A DNA stretch of 64,000 nt from NCBI GenBank assembly GCA_036346255.1, contig JAYEVH010000383.1, positions 1 through 64,000 of the forward strand, given 5' to 3'. Below are positions 46,462-56,105 of this stretch, piece by piece. The notes under the pieces were generated by a model, which searched no databases, had not been told where the DNA came from, and was given only the letters and a program-made list of their open reading frames with translations. The translations under genes were made by a program, and so were the position numbers. Each line of letters starts with the position of its first letter. The first letter of the stretch is position 1. This DNA is from Ampelocalamus luodianensis. Its lineage: Eukaryota; Streptophyta; Magnoliopsida; Poales; Poaceae.

Positions 46462-46971
46462 ATGTCTATGGCCTCATCTAACTTTCGAGTGAGCAGACAA
46501 TTAGAATTACTGCGGCAGCAGCTGGTTTGCCCTCGTTGCAGGGATCCGGTGAATATGTTCACCTCGCATACGCCAACGAATCCATCCTGAGTGTTCATGA
46601 AGTGTTCAAATCTTACGGTAACTTTTGCCTAATCATCTCGAATGAATTGCATTCGAAACAACATGTTTTTTTCACTTCAAACTGTAATTCTTTTTTAGAG
46701 CACAACATGACGGTTTTGGCAGTGGGCTGACGAAGCTGTCCCAGTGGTTCAAGATATTGCAATGCAAATTGCTACCTTGCAAGATGACTCTAATGTTGTT
46801 GCTGCATTTCGTCCAGTGGCTCGACCCTTCGATCCACCAACGCAGAATGAAGAGAATAGACTTAAAAGACTGGATGAAAGGATGGAAAGAGTTGAGAAAA
46901 TGCTTCAGAAATTAGTTAAGATAGTTAGTTTTGCGGTCTTTCTTCTATTATTTCTTCTTGTTGCCAAGTAG
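46462..46971 (+). pseudogene. GRF-type zinc-finger protein with coiled coil and C-terminal membrane segment (MULE accessory gene)
   Basis: The start ATG at 46462 opens a frame with LLRQQLVCPRCRDPVNMFTS and TPTNP, fitting the start of a GRF zinc finger (CxxC, then a TS-x-TPxNP block), which continues in a shifted frame with VFMKCSN. A probable intron follows (about 46617-46700, ending TTTTTTAG). The second exon reads FWQWADEAVP, the W/D end of a GRF finger, then a charged coiled coil (NEENRLKRLDERMERVEKML) and a hydrophobic tail (FAVFLLLFLLVAK) that looks like a tail-anchor, ending TAG at 46969-46971. A TGA after TPTNPS and a shift at the exon boundary break it as read. GRF fingers bind single-stranded nucleic acid in other proteins; the role here is unknown. 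Confidence 0.65.
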
Positions 46972-47097
46972 AAGTTCAGTTGTAATGACATTGTAATGTC
47001 CACTCTTTATCTATGCATCGCAGTCCGTCATGAATGAGAATAAACCAGTAACATTATCTACGAATGGATGAACTGTCGTGTATCCCTGCATTACTTT

Positions 47098-47200
47098 GTG
47101 TGGGAATTCATGAAACCCTAATTTTTGAAACCTCAAATCCAAATTTTGGAGACCTAAATCTCTAATGTTGGATACAAATTCAGAACACTTAGTTTTCACA
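47098..47200 (+). repeat. sequence like the inner inverted repeat of the Pack-MULE-like element
   Basis: CATGAAACCCTAATTTTTGA, then TTTTGGAGACCTAAA and AATTCAGAACAC, follows the same order as the right inverted repeat at 17965-18065 (CATGAAACCCTAATTTCTGA, TTTTGAGACCTAAA, ATTTCAGAACA). A second matching stretch lies at 49290-49430. Confidence 0.5.
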
Positions 47201-47244
47201 ACGATAAGACCACACAACTTCTCTCTGTAAATTTTGGTGACCAT

Positions 47245-47580
47245 TTTTTGCAAAGTAAGACGTGACAATACTCTGCCTCCCTCCTTTTTCAGACCGAAAA
47301 GACGACACTCCGCAAAGAAAGACGTGACAACACTCTGCCTCGCCAACTTTTCAGACCGAAAAGACAAGACTCTGCAAAGAAAGACGTGACAACACTCTGC
47401 CTCGCCAGCTTTTCAGACCGATAAGACAGCACTCTGCAAAGCACAACATGACTTCCCTGTGCAAAGTAAGACGTGACAACACTATGCCTCGCCAACTTTT
47501 TAGATGGACATGACAACACTCTACCTCCTCAGCTTTTTAGAACTAAAAGATAGGACTCTGCATGAAATTAATCACACCAT
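47245..47580 (+). repeat. degenerate minisatellite, about 60-bp unit, upstream of the second GRF-like gene
   Basis: Units of the form GCAAAGAAAGACGTGACAAC followed by ACTCTGCCTCGCCAACTTTT and CAGACCGAAAAGAC recur about four to five times between 47245 and 47560, two of them nearly identical (about 47318 and 47380). The last partial unit ends about 25 bp before the TATA box of the gene at 47656, so the array occupies the promoter-proximal position. Confidence 0.85.
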
Positions 47581-47595
47581 GCCAACCATAGAGCT

Positions 47596-47603
47596 TATAA
47601 AAG
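47596..47603 (+). promoter_or_regulatory. TATA box of the second GRF-like gene
   Basis: TATAAAAG lies in GAGCTTATAAAAGGGGG, 53 bp upstream of the ATG at 47656, a typical plant distance that leaves a leader of about 25 bp. Confidence 0.7.
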
Positions 47604-47655
47604 GGGGTTGAACCAAACCCAACACTACACGATACTACACAATAGATACCCAACT

Positions 47656-48735
47656 ATGGACTCTTCGGCAAACTTCTACGCGAGGATGTTGCAGAAGCAA
47701 AAGTGGCTTAAGCAGAAGAGGAAACACTTACAATACCCAGATTTTTCAATGAAAGATGCTCCAGTACCACCACGTTCTCCGATCCCACAGTGTGTGTGCG
47801 GCGAACTAGCAGAGATCATTCAGTTCACACACCCAGCCACTGCCGCCCGGGCGTACTACACGTGCGGGCACCACCTCGTAAGCGTTTCTTTCGCGTGCAT
47901 CGATTTTTCTCAACGTTGAATTCCTTAAATTTTTAACATCATCCCCCCGTAATGGCAGCCCGAGATGCACTGCCACTTCTTCCAGTGGATCGATGGCCTG
48001 GAGATGTACGACAGGGCATTCATCCAGCAGAAGTACATGTTGAACTTCTCGGTGCGGGCCGAGAACTTCGTGCGGTGGAAACCTTATGTACCAGACCCTA
48101 TTGAGGAGGCTCCGAAGGAGCCCAGTACTCGCCTGGGCGTAATCCATATCGACGATGTGAGTTATGAAGAATTTACATCCTTATTACGTTTTTCACTATA
48201 CGGTGTACTTACATCATACATTTGCAGGACATGGACGACTTTGACATACCAGCCTGAGGTGGACAATCCCGCGACAAGGGCAAGGGAAAGGCTCATGAGG
48301 CTGAGCCCTGCCGCCACAACGTATCCGATCGCCCGGGGGTAATCCGTATCCACGACGTGAGTTATGAAGAATTTACATCCTTCTTACGTTTTTCACTATA
48401 CGGTGTACTTATATCATGGAATCGCAGGACATGGACGACTTCGACATACCAGCCCGAGGTGGACAGTCCCGCGACAAGGGCAAGGAAAAGGCTCGTCCGG
48501 ATGACCCCAGCCGCCACAGCATATCCGGTCGCCCGGGCCTAATCCGTATCGACGACGTGAGTTATGAATAATTAGCATCCTTCTTATAATTTTCACTATA
48601 CGGTGCACTTACATCATGGAATCGCAGGACATGGATGACTTCGACATACCAGCCTGACGTGGACAGTCCCGCGACAAGGGGAAGGGGAAGGCCGGCCAGG
48701 AGTTCAACGCTGTGCTAGCAAGGAAGGGAAAATGA
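47656..48735 (+). pseudogene. GRF-like zinc-finger gene with tandemly repeated exon (MULE accessory gene)
   Basis: Exon 1 (47656-47877, 74 codons) starts MDSSANFYARMLQKQKWLKQ and ends with CVCGELAEI and YYTCGHHL. Exon 2 (47959-48156, 66 codons) begins PEMHCHFFQWIDGLE. Together CxC, C and C-x-FF-x-W-ID form a GRF-like zinc finger split by a phase-0 intron with GTAAGC...GGCAG borders. Next come three near-identical 129-nt exons (from 48228, 48428 and 48628), each starting with DMDDFDIPA, separated by 71-bp phase-0 introns beginning GTGAGTTATGAA. The second copy is open throughout; the first and third have TGA where the second has CGA. The third copy diverges to a C-terminal KARKGK-like end and TGA at 48733-48735. 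A TATA box and a minisatellite lie upstream. Function unknown. Confidence 0.7.
48141..48735 (+). repeat. three tandem 200-bp exon-plus-intron units
   Basis: The splice-donor motif GTGAGTTATGAA occurs at 48157, 48357 and 48557, exactly 200 bp apart. Each unit contains a 71-bp intron, an acceptor (TTTGCAG or ATCGCAG), and a 129-nt exon. Identity between units is about 90% by eye. Confidence 0.9.
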
Positions 48736-50039
48736 CCCCGGTCCACATAGTAGGTCAGGTCATTACGTAGTAGTCCCCCGTCTTACCCCGCATATTTTTA
48801 CTATCCCCTAAAGGCATGTATAGTTATATGGTCCAGATGGTTGTGTCGCAATGTACCGTAGTAGTAGTGAGGATGACTAAAGCAATTAGCCGAACCATCA
48901 TGCCATGTCACTACATGTAACATGCTTATGTCCACAGACTCTAATGTAGTTCTGGTTCCGTATCTCCGCTAAGCCATCAAAGCAAGCCTATATTGCAAGT
49001 ATGCCTCTTCTAGTGGAATCCCCATAAAGAACCATTCGCACTGACATCAAATCCTCCATGTTTTAGGGCATCTTCATAATCACAACGAGCGTTCTCAACC
49101 CCTTCAATCATATTCTCTATAAGCTTCATAAAGTACTTCATCGACTGCCTGCCTATATACGTTCAGACGACTTCATCGAGGAGAGACTCCAATAGTTTGG
49201 ACAACAAGCGTTTCAGCAGACAGTTTGATTCGACGACATCCTCAAGGTTATACCTCGTCTGATATGCTTATCAATCATCCTTTCTCTAAACGAATAAAAT
49301 TATACAAAAATTACGGAAGCAACAACACTATGACGGGAGGCTCCACAAAAAGTTTCATAATTTTCCTAAACTCATTTGCTATATTTTGAAATTACTACAA
49401 ATAGCGCTGAAACTGCGAAGAAACCCTGATTTCTGAGAAAAGTAAACCCTAATATACGACGATCACAAAATGTTATTGCGAGTCTGACAAATTTTGTGCC
49501 CTTAATATTCTACGAAAATAAAAAATAGACCAACCAACGTTGTCACCACACTTTTATTTTTTTAAAAAAATAACATCATACAATAGATTATTTTTAAAAA
49601 TTGAGAAGTAATGTGATCAAGAACCGCAGCAATCAAGATATTATTTCTCTTTAGTTTTCTCTTTTCCAGAGTCTTTTGAAAGCTTCAAAAAATTTAAATA
49701 AACCATTTCTATTCTAGTGTATCAATTAGAGCTTAATTAAAAATTTTAGAAAATTAAAAATAATTTAAATGAGTAAAACAAACTTCTATTAATTCAATCT
49801 TTTTTAACAATTCTTTGTTTTTTTGGTTTTTTTCTCTATTTTTCCCTTTATTTTTCCTTTATTTCCCAACCTTCTTCTTTCTCTCTCCCTATTTCCTCTC
49901 TCCTTGTGGCCACGTGGCAGGGGGGCAAGGTGCTGTCAAACCCCACAGCAGCACCTTGCTCATGCTCTCGGCTACGGCAGCAACTTGGCTGCGACCGAGC
50001 CCTATGGCTGCTGCATCCAACGGCGGTAGTAGGTCACTT
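48736..50039. other. MULE right arm, no gene supported
   Basis: This starts with the 3' flank of the zinc-finger gene, then AT-rich sequence. At 49290-49430 is a stretch resembling the outer inverted repeat of the Pack-MULE-like element (CTCATTTGCTATATTTTGAA). A T-rich tract runs 49800-49890. From about 49935 the subterminal motifs GGCAGCAAC and TTGCTGCCG recur towards the right inverted repeat. Confidence 0.5.
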
Positions 50040-50152
50040 GCTGCCGTCCCCGACGGCAGCACACGCTAGGAAGGGGCCAAAAAGAATTCTGGAGCTAACG
50101 GGGCTACTTTAGGAATTACGGAGCGCTAAGGGGCCAATTGAGTCCAAAATTC
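50040..50152 (-). repeat. MULE right terminal inverted repeat
   Basis: Reverse complement of the left inverted repeat at 23953-24065, followed outward by the target duplication GGAAAAAGA at 50153-50161. Confidence 0.85.
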
Positions 50153-50310
50153 GGAAAAAGAATCCAGGGAGGTGTTGTGCTTGTGGGTCACATCGAGAAG
50201 GGCGTGCAAGTCAAGTTGACCAGTGGGTCCCACGAGAAAAGAGGCGAATTGAAGTGGCGACAGAGCGTAGCTGTTCCGACCATTTTTCCTAGGAACAAAG
50301 CGAAGATAGT

Positions 50311-51101
50311 TAGAGCTGGCCAAACGGGTCGTGCCTGATGGGCCGGCACGAGACACGACATTGTTGGCCCGATTCGGACCGGCACAGCACGACACTATTT
50401 ATGGGCTGGGCCGGCATGGCACGATAGCTCGGTCGTGCTCAGGAAGTGGCAGACTGGCACGACACCCCAGCACAAGCACGAATAGTGCCTGCCCAAACCA
50501 AGACAACCTGTGCACAAGACGGCGCCACCCATTAGGCACGACACTGTTTTAATATACATATACAATTTTATTTTTATTTATTAATATTTATATGATTTTC
50601 TTTCCATTTTTAATACTTATATGGTTTTATTTTGTATTTTTAAAATTTATATAGTTCATTTTATAAGTATATATAAATTTATTTTGGTTTTTTTAAATAT
50701 ATATTTTTTTTCTAGCATTGTTTTTCAATTTTCATGTCTTATGAGCTAAATGACAAAAGTTTTAACGAGCTAGCTATTTGAACATTAATAAAATTCTATT
50801 ACATTTTTCAATATGGTTGTCTCATATTTTTTTTCAATTTTCATGTCTACTTTTGAATTCTACACATTTTTCTAATTTTTCTGGATTTTTTTCATTCTAT
50901 CGGGCCAAATGGGCTAAATGGGACGTGCCACCCTAGCACGGCATGAAAGGGCGATGGCCATGCCTGGGCCGTCACCCTGGCCTGTGGGCTGGCCCGGCCC
51001 AGCACAAATAGTAGCCAAGCCAGAATGGGCCAGGCCGGAATGGGCCAGGCCGCCACGGTCCCGTGTCGTGCCGGGTCGGGCCGCCCATTTGGCCAGCTCT
51101 G
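50311..51101. mobile_element. non-autonomous hAT element, TSD AAGATAGT
   Basis: Left end TAGAGCTGGCCAAACGGG and right end CCCATTTGGCCAGCTCTG form inverted ends (CAGAGCTGGCCAAA consensus), with a perfect 8-bp AAGATAGT duplication (50303-50310, 51102-51109). The 791-bp element has GC-rich subterminal arms full of GGCACGAC and GGGCCGG motifs and an AT-rich centre, with no transposase. It resembles the abundant grass hAT family with GGCCCG-rich ends. Confidence 0.9.
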
Positions 51102-51109
51102 AAGATAGT

Positions 51110-51662
51110 GCAAAGCTTAAGCGAAAATTCCAACAATCCACGGAGGAAGATGGTAGTGGTACGCTTCTACGACGTACACTACTTAAGACAGCACGGGCAG
51201 CAAGAGCCATAGCTCGCCTCCATCCATCTCCAACGACGCCCAGCCGGCTCCCACCGAGCCTGCTGGACTGCACCGACGACGACGCCGCCGCGTTCATCGC
51301 ATGGTCTCCGAGCTTCCACACGCCGAGCAGCACCCCGGACTAGGTTGTCCACTCGAGGTTGCCCAGCCCCGGCGCCGTCGAGGTCAACGTCGACAGGCGC
51401 ACCACAGAGTTCATCGAGAGGTTCTGGCTCAACGGGTCACTAGAGTTGTGGTACTACCCGCCGGTGACGCCCGCCAGGCCGCCCTTGTCGTCGGACACGT
51501 ACTTCAACGTCTCGAGGCTGCACGGCGCCGTGCACGATCATGGCTCGCCGGTGCACGCACGCCCGGCGTACGACAGGGTCTCATCGAGGCCGAGTGGTAT
51601 GTCCACATCCACCAAGTGGCCCAACGACTGCACCTTAGAGGAAGGCCATCTATTCAAGTGTA
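51110..51662 (+). pseudogene. gene fragment, possibly DUF761-like
   Basis: One plus frame reads LLKTARAARAIARLHPSP, then IAWSPSFHTPSSTPD and a TAG (near 51342). It resumes in the same region with LPSPGAVEVNVDRRTTEFIE and RFW. An SP-x-FHTP motif, then LPSPG, then VDxRAxEFIxRF is the arrangement of plant DUF761 (cotton-fibre-type) proteins, but the terminal helix is divergent, so this is tentative. The hAT element lies directly upstream in what would be the N-terminal or leader part. The next 200 bp (51470-51660) is GC-rich and open in several frames without a recognised motif. It is the best candidate for old host genic DNA here. Confidence 0.35.
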
Positions 51663-51687
51663 GTTGTGATGCACTCATATATAACTC

Positions 51688-52446
51688 AAGAAAGTTATGA
51701 TCTTTGAAAGACAATGTATATGCAGCCTCTAACAGTATCTTTGGATATCCGGATCTATGCATCTCTGGATATCCGAAGTCGTATTCGTATTCAACAAAGA
51801 TTTCACTACCTAATCCATATTTGTTTCCGATCCTACACTACCCAATAAATAAACGAGCCGATAGCATCCGTATTTAAAAATGATCCGGATCGATCGGAAA
51901 CTACCTGAATCATTTTCACCCCTACCGGTGAGCACGACAATCTTGGCATTTATTGTCTGGTTTATTATTTTAGGATATTATTAAAAAAAACTTCCGTTCG
52001 TTTAATGTCCTATGAAGGGAATCTTACAATCCCACAAACTTGGCTAGTTCAAAAAATTCATTCTTAAAAATAAAGTAAATAGACTGAATAATAGCTGAAA
52101 TAGATAATAGAACAGGAAGAATCAGTTTGGGAAACAGAAAACACTAATGAAAAGTAAATATACTGAGGAAAATGATAAATTAGATAACTGGAATGTGTAA
52201 ACATAGATAAATATGTAATTTTACACTATTATAAATTTACTCCATTCAATAAAAAAACATGTCGTTTTGGACATCAATTCGGTCCCCAAAACACAACTTT
52301 GACCGCTAATTTCTGTTGTAATATATTTCTAAAACCCAATAAATTACAATATTAATACTTTTCAAGATATATAAATTTACACATGATTTTTTATATATCC
52401 AATCTAAATATTTAAAAAGATATATTTAGCCAAAGTTTCAAAGGTT
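51688..52446 (+). repeat. duplicated segment, copy B (partner at 21173-21952)
   Basis: This matches copy A from inside the hAT element, through its right end (CATTTTCACCCCTA at about 51923), the flanking unique sequence and into the Stowaway MITE. It stops abruptly at TTTCAAAGGTT, so the MITE's right end is missing. Copy B also lacks the left half of the hAT element. Confidence 0.8.
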
Positions 52447-53784
52447 TGATTGCACATAGTGCCGCCCGTGCCACCAAGTCACCACCCCGACCATCCTTGT
52501 ATCTCCGGCAACCCATTTCAGCCTTCACAGCCGCCTCACCGCAGATCCACCGCCGGCGACGACCATCGCCCCAACTCGGCCCGAGCCTCCCCTGTTCCCT
52601 CTTGAGCTCCCTGTGGCTGACTGTGGGGCCCACTCTCTTAAACCAAATCATTTGCTGCTAACCAACTATGTGAATGTCTTTAGGTCACTCTAAATGGTTT
52701 AACAAATTTGAAGTTGAGTTTTGAAAGAAGTTTAGACATTAGTTTCATCTCTGAATTTTTTTCTCTGTGTTGTCAATGAACTGAAGATCTTGTGTACTAG
52801 GTGAAATGCATTTAAATCTTTTGAATAACTGATGGGATCACTCAACCATAATTAGTAATTGTATAATTAAATTGTGGAAAAAGTTAGTTGTCAAAAACTA
52901 TAGAGGATGAGGATCAGAGAAGAGAAGAAATTAGGTGAACAAGTGTATGGTCAGTAACCTGAAAACTATCAGATTTGCCAATAGGTTTAAGACCTTGTTA
53001 GTGCAGTAGTTAGAATGGTTGATGATTCAATTAGCCTTTGAGCAGTTATCTTTTCCACAACGTTTTTAATCTGAAAACAAATGTGAACAAGTGAGTTAGT
53101 GAGGAGAGTTTTTGGCATTTCAGTAAAGTTTTTGATGACATAAAAGAACAAAGTTGGTGTTTTAGATGAAACCTTGAACTGTCATTGGAAACCACTTGAA
53201 AACCAATTCTGGATGAGAGTTTTCAGAAAAACAAGCAGAGAAGAGGTTTAGAAGAAAACTTGTTTTGTCATTTGCACTCAATTGCAAACTAAATTTTCTA
53301 AGTTAACAAATTTTGTATATGTCAATGGATCACTTAAATTGAATTGACCAATAGATAGTTGGTGTAGTGCTAAGGATAGTTGACAGAAGTTCAGTTGTTC
53401 AGGTTGAGATGATGAGCAGAGGTGAGTTGTAGTTGTCTGTTGGTTGAACATTAAAAGTGGCCAAATGCAAGAACTAGCAAACCTAGTAGCTAACAGTGAG
53501 ACTGCCCTCAGATGTTCTAGTTCAAATATTAGTAACTAGGTTTGACCTCCGCAGGAGGATGCACATTTGCAAATCAAATCTTTATGACTAAGTCCAATAG
53601 AAAAATGCTTGACTATGTCTTGTAGCGAATAACAGTCTTATATGACCAGGGAGGAAAAATCTGTAGAGAGTTAAAATGTACATTGAGCTCATGGCTTTTC
53701 TAATACAAACAAGAGCTAAAGGACTTGGCAGATGCTAAAGCAAATGGATTATAAAATATAATCACTAGTCTTTCTCTTGTAACC
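52447..53784. other. intergenic, no gene supported
   Basis: 52447-52640 is a GC-rich patch with short open frames on both strands and no motif. 52660-53784 is AT-rich and rich in TTGAAAAC and GTTAGT words; nothing was recognised. No polypurine tract precedes the LTR at 53785. Confidence 0.45.
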
Positions 53785-56105
53785 TGTAACATCCCAATTT
53801 TCTGAGTTAAAAAAAATCTTTTAAATAGTTAGTAAGGAAAAAGTCACCATTTGGTTTTATTTGAATTTAATTCAAAAGCTTAATATTGGACTTTACAATC
53901 AAAAACATTTAATGTGAATAATCCCAACATGAACAATAGCCAAAACTATTTTATTTGGGTCCTATGTGCTCAGATATAATTTCTAGATTTTTCTAGAATT
54001 TTTCTGAGTTCATTTGCTATTTTCTATTGCTTATTTGGATTTCTGGTATTTTATAAAATAGAAAAACTAATTAAAATCTCAGAAAAGCTCTTGGGCCGAA
54101 ACCCAGCCCAAATTCTCCTCAGCCCCACTGCATTCAACCACACCCGCGCAAGGAAAGCCGCTCCTCTCTCGGCAGGTGGTCCCCACGTGTCAGCCTCCCT
54201 TCCTCTCTCCTCGCGCGAGCGCGCTAAACCTCCACCATCCGATTCTCTTTGAATGGTCCGATGGCGTTGTGCCGTTCGAGCGACCCGAATGTCCCCTTGA
54301 TTGTGAGCCATTTGATCAAGAAGGGATGGTCCGATGGCGTCGTGCCGTTTGGGCGACCCGAACGTCCCCTTGATTGTGAGCCGTTCGATCAGATTTGGAC
54401 GGTCAACTCTTTTGGCCCGATCGTGCACGTGCGTGGGCTTTCGCTGCCAGGTGGGCCCACCGCCTTTGTCCCCGAGTCGGCTTCGTCTCCGCGACGCGCC
54501 CGCCTCCGTCCGCCATTGCCGCCTTCTAGAAGCCCGTCCGACAGCGAGACTTTCCTAACTAAAACCTTCCCGATTTCTTCACCAAACTCTATATCCTTCT
54601 TTCTCGCACCCGTATCTACCCTCAATCGGGATCAAAACCAACTCTATCTCCATTTTCGTTCGAGACCAAGAATATCCCAAATTGGGGATTCCTTATCTCA
54701 TGCCGCCGGCCCTATAAATAGGTCCCCGAGGTTCGCATTGACGTCCGCACCCCAAACCCTCAAGCCACAGCACCCCGAGAGCCCTATCGCCGCCGCAATC
54801 GAGCTTTTAGGGTTTCTCGCCGCCGTTCATTTTCTTCAAATTGCGCCGCTGTCGACGTCGCCCTACCCTCGTGGTCTGCACCGCAGGGTTCGCCGTCGCA
54901 TCATCTACCTCCAGGAGCCTTCGTCGCCGCCGGAACTTCACCAGAGGCCCTATCCGACAACAACCGAGGCTCTCCGCCGGTCACCACCGTCCATCCCAAG
55001 CACCCGGACTTGCACCCAGAGGTTCGTAATAGCCTCAGCTACACGCCAGTACCACTCACCGCCGGTGGATCACCGCCGTTCGCCGTTGCCGTTGGTTCCC
55101 GAGCCCGTCACCGTCGTGTTGACGTGGACATCCACGTGGCTCGCCACCTCAGGTCCCGCGCCGACGTGTCACCTCGCGTGGCATCCTCGTCATCTCACGC
55201 GTGTGCACCCGAGACAGCGTCCCGGTCAGCAGCGGCCGCTGACGTGTCACGCCGGGATTGGTCCAGATCAAATCCCCGTGACAGATCACCAATCTCTAGA
55301 TCCCGAGGCTCGGCAAACCTGGTCTACCGCAAACCTGGTCCCATATGTCAGTAATTTCTTTTTATTTCTTTTAATTCCCAAAATTCCTCGCTGACGTTGT
55401 GCTTGCGCAATAATCCGTTTTTTCTGTTAAGAAATAATTCAAAAATTCTGGTAAATCCAAAATTAGGGTTTCTTTTAGATTTAAACTTGCAGAGCCCATA
55501 ACTTTTGCATCCGAACTCCGATTGAGCCCATTCAATTTCCAAAATTTATCTAAATTCGAGCTCCATTTATCTGAGATTTTGATTTAATTTTTGTAGCTTG
55601 TTTTGCCTCTGTTATTTATTTTTTTTGTTTATTTATCTCGTTTGCGAGTAGACGTCGATACATCGGGGAATTTTGGAGAAGAAGGAGCACCTCAAGATCA
55701 AGACCAGTACTTAGACCTTTTCCAAGGCAAGTCATACATTTGATCATCTTGAACCCAGTTTTCAAACTACTTTGTTTCAAAGTATTGCATTCTACTTTAA
55801 TTATTTATTTAAATGTTTTGGGCATAGTTATTATCCAAATTGTTATTACACCTTGGCCTTGTATGTCATAATTCCTTGTCACCCTAAATTGGTTATTAGT
55901 TGGTAATATTGTAGCACCAATGTGGGTTGGTTAGATGCGAGTACAATTGCTTAGCCATGCTACGAGTCTCGCATTTCATTGGAGTTGCAAATATTAAATT
56001 TGACTAAGTGACTATGGAACTTTGTGTAAAACTGTGCTATTACTTTGTGTATGGCATGTGTTGCACTAAAACCAACTGGGTGGTAAAGGATTTGGACTGA
56101 GGCAA
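53785..56105 (+). mobile_element. gypsy-type LTR, interrupted at its right
   Basis: It starts TGTAACATCCCAATTTTC, like the solo LTR at 28501, and shares with it the TTTTGCATCCGAACTCCGAT phrase (about 55505), a GC-rich middle, and a late GGATTTGGACTGAGG segment (about 56088) matching GGTTTGGACTTGGG (about 30845). A TATA box (TATAAATA) is at 54713-54720. Its right part is displaced by another LTR starting at 56106, so the true end is outside the window. The 381-residue frame at 54249-55394 spans the LTR promoter and leader and is not taken as a gene. Confidence 0.75.
54713..54720 (+). promoter_or_regulatory. TATA box in gypsy LTR
   Basis: CCCTATAAATAGG, a canonical plant TATA box, is followed about 35 bp later by CCCCAAACCCTCAAGCC, a plausible transcription start region. 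Confidence 0.6.

Larger units (their letters stand above)
23953..50152 (+). mobile_element. large Mutator-like element carrying transposase plus accessory genes
   Basis: Left end GAGCTTTGGACTTAATTGG (23953) and the reverse complement of the right end, GAATTTTGGACTCAATTGG (50152), begin inverted repeats that can be followed for about 110 bp with shared blocks AATTCCTAAA, TAGCCCC, AGAATTC and GTGCTGCCGT. A perfect 9-bp target duplication GGAAAAAGA flanks it (23944-23952, 50153-50161), the diagnostic size for Mutator. Four plus-strand genes lie inside: transposase, PMD gene, GRF zinc-finger gene and a second GRF-like gene. Three later insertions (26934-33490, about 34184-36690, 37711-43602) account for roughly 15 kb of its 26.2 kb, leaving an original unit of about 11-14 kb depending on what the middle insert is. 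Confidence 0.9.

Noticed and set aside
54249..55394. 381-residue plus-strand open frame
   Set aside because: Lies over the promoter, TATA box and leader of a gypsy LTR; composition-driven and without motifs.
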